Source: Thermoleophilales bacterium (lineage in GTDB: Bacteria; Actinomycetota; Thermoleophilia; Solirubrobacterales; 70-9). Taken from it: a DNA stretch of 64,000 bases. A program made the translations under genes and the position numbers. Shown one piece after another: positions 60,659-64,000 of this stretch (its first letter is position 1; the number at the start of each line of letters is the position of its first letter). The notes beneath the pieces are model-generated. The model did no database searches and had not been told where the DNA came from. It saw only the letters and a program-made list of their open reading frames with translations. The stretch is taken from assembly GCA_020636955.1 (NCBI GenBank), contig JACJWY010000005.1:108433-172432 (forward strand). The letters run 5' to 3'.

Positions 60659-60838
60659 AAGCGGTCACCCGGGCGCCGGGAAGCAGGATTCGGCAATCCA
60701 TCGGCGTATATTTGGAAGCCCCAACAAACGACCCCGTATTGCGCAACACTCCGGTCGGCATCGGGCTCTGGTTAGACTGCCACCGCTCGCCTCCGAAGGT
60801 GGGGCGTAATCGAAACAAGCCACGGGAGGTTTGACTTC

Positions 60839-61588
60839 ATGCAAGATCGCGGTCTCGCCGCATACATCGCCGAACTGCTCGGAACGTTCTTCCTGGTGTT
60901 CGGAATCACTCTGGTCGGCGTGCTTTTCATAGCCGTGGGCGACAACGCCTCTTTCGGTTCTGACTTCGCGGTCGTCGGTCTGACCTATGCCTTCATCCTC
61001 ACGGCATTGATCTTCGCCTTCGGCGGTCCCAGCGGTGGTCACTTCAACCCCGCGATCACCCTCGGTGCGGCGATGATGAAGAAGATCGCCCCGGTTGACG
61101 CAGTGATCTACGTGCTGGCGCAGCTCTCCGGTGGCGTTCTCGGTGCCCTGCTGACCAAGGGCCTGCTAGAGGACGAAGGTCGCGCTGCCAATTACGGCGC
61201 CGTGTCGGTGAGTCCGCTGCTCAGTGGCAACTTCGCCGGTGCAGTCGTCGAATGCCTCGGCACCTTCCTCCTGGTTCTGGCCGTGCTCGCTGTCGCCCTC
61301 GGCGTCCGCGCCGTCAAGGACTGGGCTCCGCTGGCAATTGGCCTCGTACTTGGCGTCGTCGGCCTGATCCTGGTTCCGCTGACCGGTGGTGCCGTGAACC
61401 CGGCCCGCTGGTTCGGTCCGGCCCTGGTCTCGGGCGAGTGGGGCGGCGTGTGGCCCTACCTCGGTGGCGAGATCGTCGGCGCCCTTCTGGCCTTCGTGGT
61501 CTACAAGTTCGTGATCGCACCGGGAGCGGGCGGGTCGCCCGACGAAGAAGCAAAGAAGCCTTCGACGATGCCGTCGCCGGAGGCCTGA
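60839..61588 (+). CDS. MIP-family channel (aquaporin/glycerol facilitator)
   Basis: 249 residues, six membrane helices. Two NPA boxes: GGHFNPAITLGAAM and GGAVNPARWFGPAL, with the start AAYIAELLGTFFLVFG. Residues after the second box (AR-W-FGP) favour a water-type pore, though this is not conclusive. The tail is charged (DEEAKKPST). GGGAGG is 9 bp upstream. A UUCG-loop terminator follows. Confidence 0.93.
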   Translation: MQDRGLAAYIAELLGTFFLVFGITLVGVLFIAVGDNASFGSDFAVVGLTYAFILTALIFAFGGPSGGHFNPAITLGAAMMKKIAPVDAVIYVLAQLSGGVLGALLTKGLLEDEGRAANYGAVSVSPLLSGNFAGAVVECLGTFLLVLAVLAVALGVRAVKDWAPLAIGLVLGVVGLILVPLTGGAVNPARWFGPALVSGEWGGVWPYLGGEIVGALLAFVVYKFVIAPGAGGSPDEEAKKPSTMPSPEA

Positions 61589-61611
61589 GCCTCGCGGTCA
61601 ACGTTTCTCCG

Positions 61612-61639
61612 AAAAGGGCGGCCTTCGGGCCGCCCTTTT
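61612..61639 (+). terminator. Rho-independent terminator with UUCG loop
   Basis: Perfect 12-bp stem AAAAGGGCGGCC / GGCCGCCCTTTT closed by a C(TTCG)G tetraloop, followed by CTTTGG. It ends the aquaporin gene and can serve the convergent crcB gene too. Confidence 0.92.
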
Positions 61640-61663
61640 CTTTGGGCCGCTTCCGTCCGCCGC

Positions 61664-62038
61664 CTATCCGGTGATCGTCTGGCCCAGGGCCACCGCGGCG
61701 AGGCCGCAGGCCAGGCTCAGCGAGAGGTTGAGCCAGGCGAGCTTCGCCAGGTCTGCCATCTGGAGCAAGCGGGTATCGAGGATCCAGGTCGAGAACGTGG
61801 TGAAGGAGCCAATCACGCCGCCGGCAACGATGACCAGCGCCTGGCCGTGCAGCACGGTGCCGGACAGGAGCCCGAGCAGGAATGAGCCGGTCAGGTTCAC
61901 GACCAGGATCCCGAACGGGAAAGGGGAATCAACGAGCCGGGAGATTTCTGCGTCCAGCAGATAGCGGGCACCGGCGGCCAGCCCGCCGAGCAACCCGACC
62001 AGTAGCCAGCCGAGTATTTCGAGGCCGAAGATGCTCAT
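61664..62038 (-). CDS. crcB: Fluoride channel CrcB/Fluc, copy 1
   Basis: 124 residues, four membrane helices. Family motifs: GGLAAGARYLLD, FGILVVNLTGSFLLGLL (the pore Asn) and GGVIGSFTTFSTW (the FTTFSTF-type block). It overlaps the next crcB by ATGA. Paired small Fluc proteins form antiparallel heterodimers that export fluoride. Confidence 0.94.
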   Translation of the reverse strand: MSIFGLEILGWLLVGLLGGLAAGARYLLDAEISRLVDSPFPFGILVVNLTGSFLLGLLSGTVLHGQALVIVAGGVIGSFTTFSTWILDTRLLQMADLAKLAWLNLSLSLACGLAAVALGQTITG

Positions 62039-62439
62039 CGACCGGCCTCCGGCCTGGATCCTTCGACCGCTATCCCCAGCCTGACGGCCAGGTAGCCGAG
62101 TCCGAGCGTCACTGCAGCATAGGCGGCTGCGAGTCCGAGCTCGCCCGCATCGACCATGTTGAAGAGCTCCAGCTGCATGGTCGAGAAGGTCGTGAGGCTG
62201 CCACAGACCCCGGTTGCGAAGAACGGATGGTGCAGCTGTTCAGGGGCATGGTCGGAAAACGACGCGAAGAAATACCCGATCAGGAAGGCCCCGAGAATGT
62301 TGGCAGCGAAGGTCGGCCAGGGCCACGAACCAATGGCATGGGGAAAGGCCTCGCCCAAACCGACCCTGAGCAACGCCCCCAGCACGCCGCCGGCGTAGAT
62401 CGCCATGAGCTTGCGGATCGGGTGGCGCCTGAAAATCAT
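62035..62439 (-). CDS. crcB: Fluoride channel CrcB/Fluc, copy 2
   Basis: 134 residues: GGVLGALLRVGLGEAF, FAANILGAFLIGYFF and GVCGSLTTFSTMQLE give the second half of the pair. AGGAG lies 9 bp upstream of the ATG. A fluoride riboswitch in the leader controls both. Confidence 0.94.
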   Translation of the reverse strand: MIFRRHPIRKLMAIYAGGVLGALLRVGLGEAFPHAIGSWPWPTFAANILGAFLIGYFFASFSDHAPEQLHHPFFATGVCGSLTTFSTMQLELFNMVDAGELGLAAAYAAVTLGLGYLAVRLGIAVEGSRPEAGR

Positions 62440-62470
62440 TTCGAAGCAACTCCTATCGGTACCGGGGGAC

Positions 62471-62531
62471 GGTGACAGGAGCCATCAGCGGATCGACCGC
62501 GGTTATGAAGGAGCGAGCCCCATCGCTCGCC
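62471..62531 (-). ncRNA. Fluoride riboswitch (crcB motif)
   Basis: On the minus strand GGCGAGCGATGGGGCTCGCT, then ATAACCGC and the 3' block GCTGATGGCTCCTGTC match the crcB motif (GAUGG, AAC-GC, CUGAUGGCUCCU). It ends 31 bp before the crcB ATG and begins just after the cupredoxin stop. Confidence 0.9.
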
Positions 62532-62537
62532 ACGATT

Positions 62538-62975
62538 TTACTTGACGGTCAGCGTACCCTTCATGCCGGCCTGTTCGTGACCGGGGATTGAGCAGAAGAA
62601 CGTGTATGTGCCGGGCTTCACCGTGAACTCCGCGGTGGTGCTCTGGCCGGTGATCACATCCGTCGATGCAATCTCCTTGCCACCCGAGTCCTCGATCACC
62701 ACGTTGTGACCTACCGGTGACTCATTGGTGAAATCGAGCGTGACCTTCCCCGGCTTCGCCGAGAGCTCGGTCGTGTCGTAGGCGAGGGCACCGGAGGGGT
62801 CGGCCGCAAGCTGGAGGACCTGGCCACTTGCAGAGCTGTTGTCGGCCGGCTGGCTCTGAGTGGTGGTCGTGTCGGTGGAGGAACTGTCATCGGATGAATC
62901 GTTGCTGCCACAGCCGGCGAAGATCAGGGCGCCGACTGCCAGCGGCACGACCAGGAACTTGAGCGAAGCTTTCAC
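62538..62975 (-). CDS. Lipoprotein cupredoxin (blue copper, plastocyanin/sulfocyanin-like)
   Basis: 145 residues from GTG at 62975 with GAAGGAG upstream. Lipobox IFAGC, a Ser/Thr/Asp-rich linker, then a type I copper domain: the ligand His in PVGHNVVIED and Cys/His/Met in TFFCSIPGHEQAGMKG. It is probably an electron carrier on the outer face of the membrane; the partner oxidase is not in the window. Its transcript may run into the fluoride riboswitch. Confidence 0.9.
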   Translation of the reverse strand: MKASLKFLVVPLAVGALIFAGCGSNDSSDDSSSTDTTTTQSQPADNSSASGQVLQLAADPSGALAYDTTELSAKPGKVTLDFTNESPVGHNVVIEDSGGKEIASTDVITGQSTTAEFTVKPGTYTFFCSIPGHEQAGMKGTLTVK

Positions 62976-63074
62976 GGGGTCTCCTTCATCTCGGTTGCTT
63001 GCGGGTGTTATCACCCTATCCGGGTACTACGCCGAATCGGCGCGGAAGGTTCACTGCGGTAGGTTGAATGCCGG

Positions 63075-64000
63075 ATGCGTCGGGTCACCTTTTCGCGCAA
63101 TTACACGATCTCGCTCTCGCGGACCTGCCAGTGCTACTGCAAGTACTGCGCCTTTGCCACCCATCAGGCGCATGTGCACCCGCCGGAGGAAGTCGAGCGT
63201 ATGCTTGATGAGGCGGTCAGGAGAAGAGCCAAGGAACTGCTCTTCTTGACCGGTGAAAAGCCGGAAGTGAACCCGGTGGTCAGCGAGCAATTGCGTTCCT
63301 GGGGCCATGAGGACTTCACCTCCTACGTGATCTGGGCCTGCGAGCGGGCCCTCGAGCGCGGCATCCTGCCGCATACCAACATCGGGGCGATCGGGGAAGA
63401 GGATCTTGCCCGCCTCCGGGAGGTCACCGCGTCGCAGGGACTGATGCTCGAGTCAGCTTCGGGGCGCCTCATGGAGACCGTCCACGCCGGTTCGCCGACC
63501 AAGCATCCGGCCCACCGGCTGAAGACGATCGAGGCCGCCGGACGGCTGAGGATCCCGTTCACCACCGGCATCCTGGTCGGGATCGGCGAAACCCCGGAGG
63601 AGCGGATTCAGTCGCTCGAAGCGCTGGCTTCGCTACAGCGAAAGTACGGCCACATCCAGGAAGTGATCATCCAGAATTTCGTCCCGCATCCTCGCTACTA
63701 CGGTCAGGAACCGGCCGACATCGCCGCTGAAGCCTCGGATCGGCGCTGGAAGGAATCGGGGACTGTGGTTGGCCTGGAATCCGGCATCGAATCCGGGGGC
63801 GGAGCTGCGACGGCCGGCGGGGATGTGTCAAATGGCGACCCCGACCGTGACGGGCTCGGACGTCCGACCATCCCGCTCCCGGACTGGGCCTGCCCGGTCT
63901 CGATCGGGGATCTCAAACACCTGATCCGGGAGACCGCACGCCTCATGCCGGATGTCGGCGTCCAGGTGCCGCCCAACCTTTCCGATTGGTGGGCGGAGCT
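63075..64000 (+). CDS. cofG: 7,8-didemethyl-8-hydroxy-5-deazariboflavin synthase subunit CofG (C-terminus cut by window end)
   Basis: The frame from ATG at 63075 is open to the window end (308 codons). The radical SAM CxxxCxxC is in CQCYCKYCAFATHQ, followed by ELLFLTGEKPEV and HTNIGAIGEEDLARL, all typical of CofG, then IIQNFVPHPRYYG and PDVGVQVPPNLSDWW. Between RYYGQEPA and LPDWACPVS is a Gly/Asp-rich insert of about 45 residues. CofG and CofH make the F420 deazaflavin. It may be a free CofG or the N-terminal half of an FbiC fusion; this cannot be told here. Confidence 0.93.
   Translation, partial: MRRVTFSRNYTISLSRTCQCYCKYCAFATHQAHVHPPEEVERMLDEAVRRRAKELLFLTGEKPEVNPVVSEQLRSWGHEDFTSYVIWACERALERGILPHTNIGAIGEEDLARLREVTASQGLMLESASGRLMETVHAGSPTKHPAHRLKTIEAAGRLRIPFTTGILVGIGETPEERIQSLEALASLQRKYGHIQEVIIQNFVPHPRYYGQEPADIAAEASDRRWKESGTVVGLESGIESGGGAATAGGDVSNGDPDRDGLGRPTIPLPDWACPVSIGDLKHLIRETARLMPDVGVQVPPNLSDWWAE

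Overview
The window comes from a high-GC actinobacterium. The gene content fits the Thermoleophilia (Solirubrobacterales) type best: CofG for coenzyme F420, an actinobacterial LexA with CGAAC-N4-GTTCG boxes, GTP-dependent PEP carboxykinase, ethylmalonyl-CoA pathway genes ordered as in Streptomyces, VKOR/DsbA oxidative folding, and many secreted proteins with basic beta-rich C-terminal tails. No transposase, phage gene, plasmid gene or CRISPR array was recognised. The taxonomic placement is an inference.

Layout. 0-7.9 kb: a thioredoxin-like TlpA protein (cut by the window edge), tRNA-Gly, a TetR/PPOX divergent pair with two copies of the same operator palindrome, a glycosyltransferase ending in a very long hairpin, an SDR, then ccmE-ccmF-(CcmI-like)-secG, a membrane-anchored coiled-coil protein and a low-molecular-weight phosphatase. 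7.9-18.6 kb: mostly minus-strand genes: two secreted glycoside hydrolases, an ArsR/DUF2892/MMPL unit, LOG protein, photolyase, a beta-propeller protein and a GH24 lysozyme. 18.7-24.9 kb: tRNA-Leu, lexA, repeat locus A, rnpB, a c-di-AMP riboswitch driving an RlpA-like wall protein, and glnA. 25-35 kb: a SnoaL-like protein, YyaL-type thioredoxin protein, class III aminotransferase, PucR regulator opposite a ferredoxin reductase/acyl desaturase pair, and an acyl-CoA synthetase. 34.9-40.3 kb: ferredoxin-like protein, sucD, frameshifted sucC, a frameshifted DUF4333-like lipoprotein, pckG and a broken MTA phosphorylase abutting repeat locus B. 40.9-45.8 kb: trpB2 and an esterase-SGNH-esterase secreted set. 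45.8-58 kb: ethylmalonyl-CoA genes (lyase, acyl-CoA dehydrogenase, MaoC hydratase, broken mutase, broken crotonyl-CoA carboxylase/reductase), with a DsbA and two tandem VKOR genes, repeat locus C and a degraded stretch. 58-64 kb: acyltransferase, YgfZ, aquaporin, a CrcB pair under a fluoride riboswitch, a cupredoxin and the start of cofG.

Two things stand out. First, a family of long, near-perfect hairpins recurs at 19.8-20.24, 40.34-40.58 and 55.14-55.53 kb; the copies share sequence and one is inverted. Second, disrupted reading frames cluster in islands (36.7-37.5, 40.07-40.3, 53.5-54.3 and 55.6-58.05 kb) while neighbouring genes are intact. The peptides of sucC, meaA and ccr can be followed across several frames there, so the cause is either recent decay or an indel-rich consensus at assembly joins, partly next to the repeats. 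Whether this organism has a working ethylmalonyl-CoA pathway depends on which is true.
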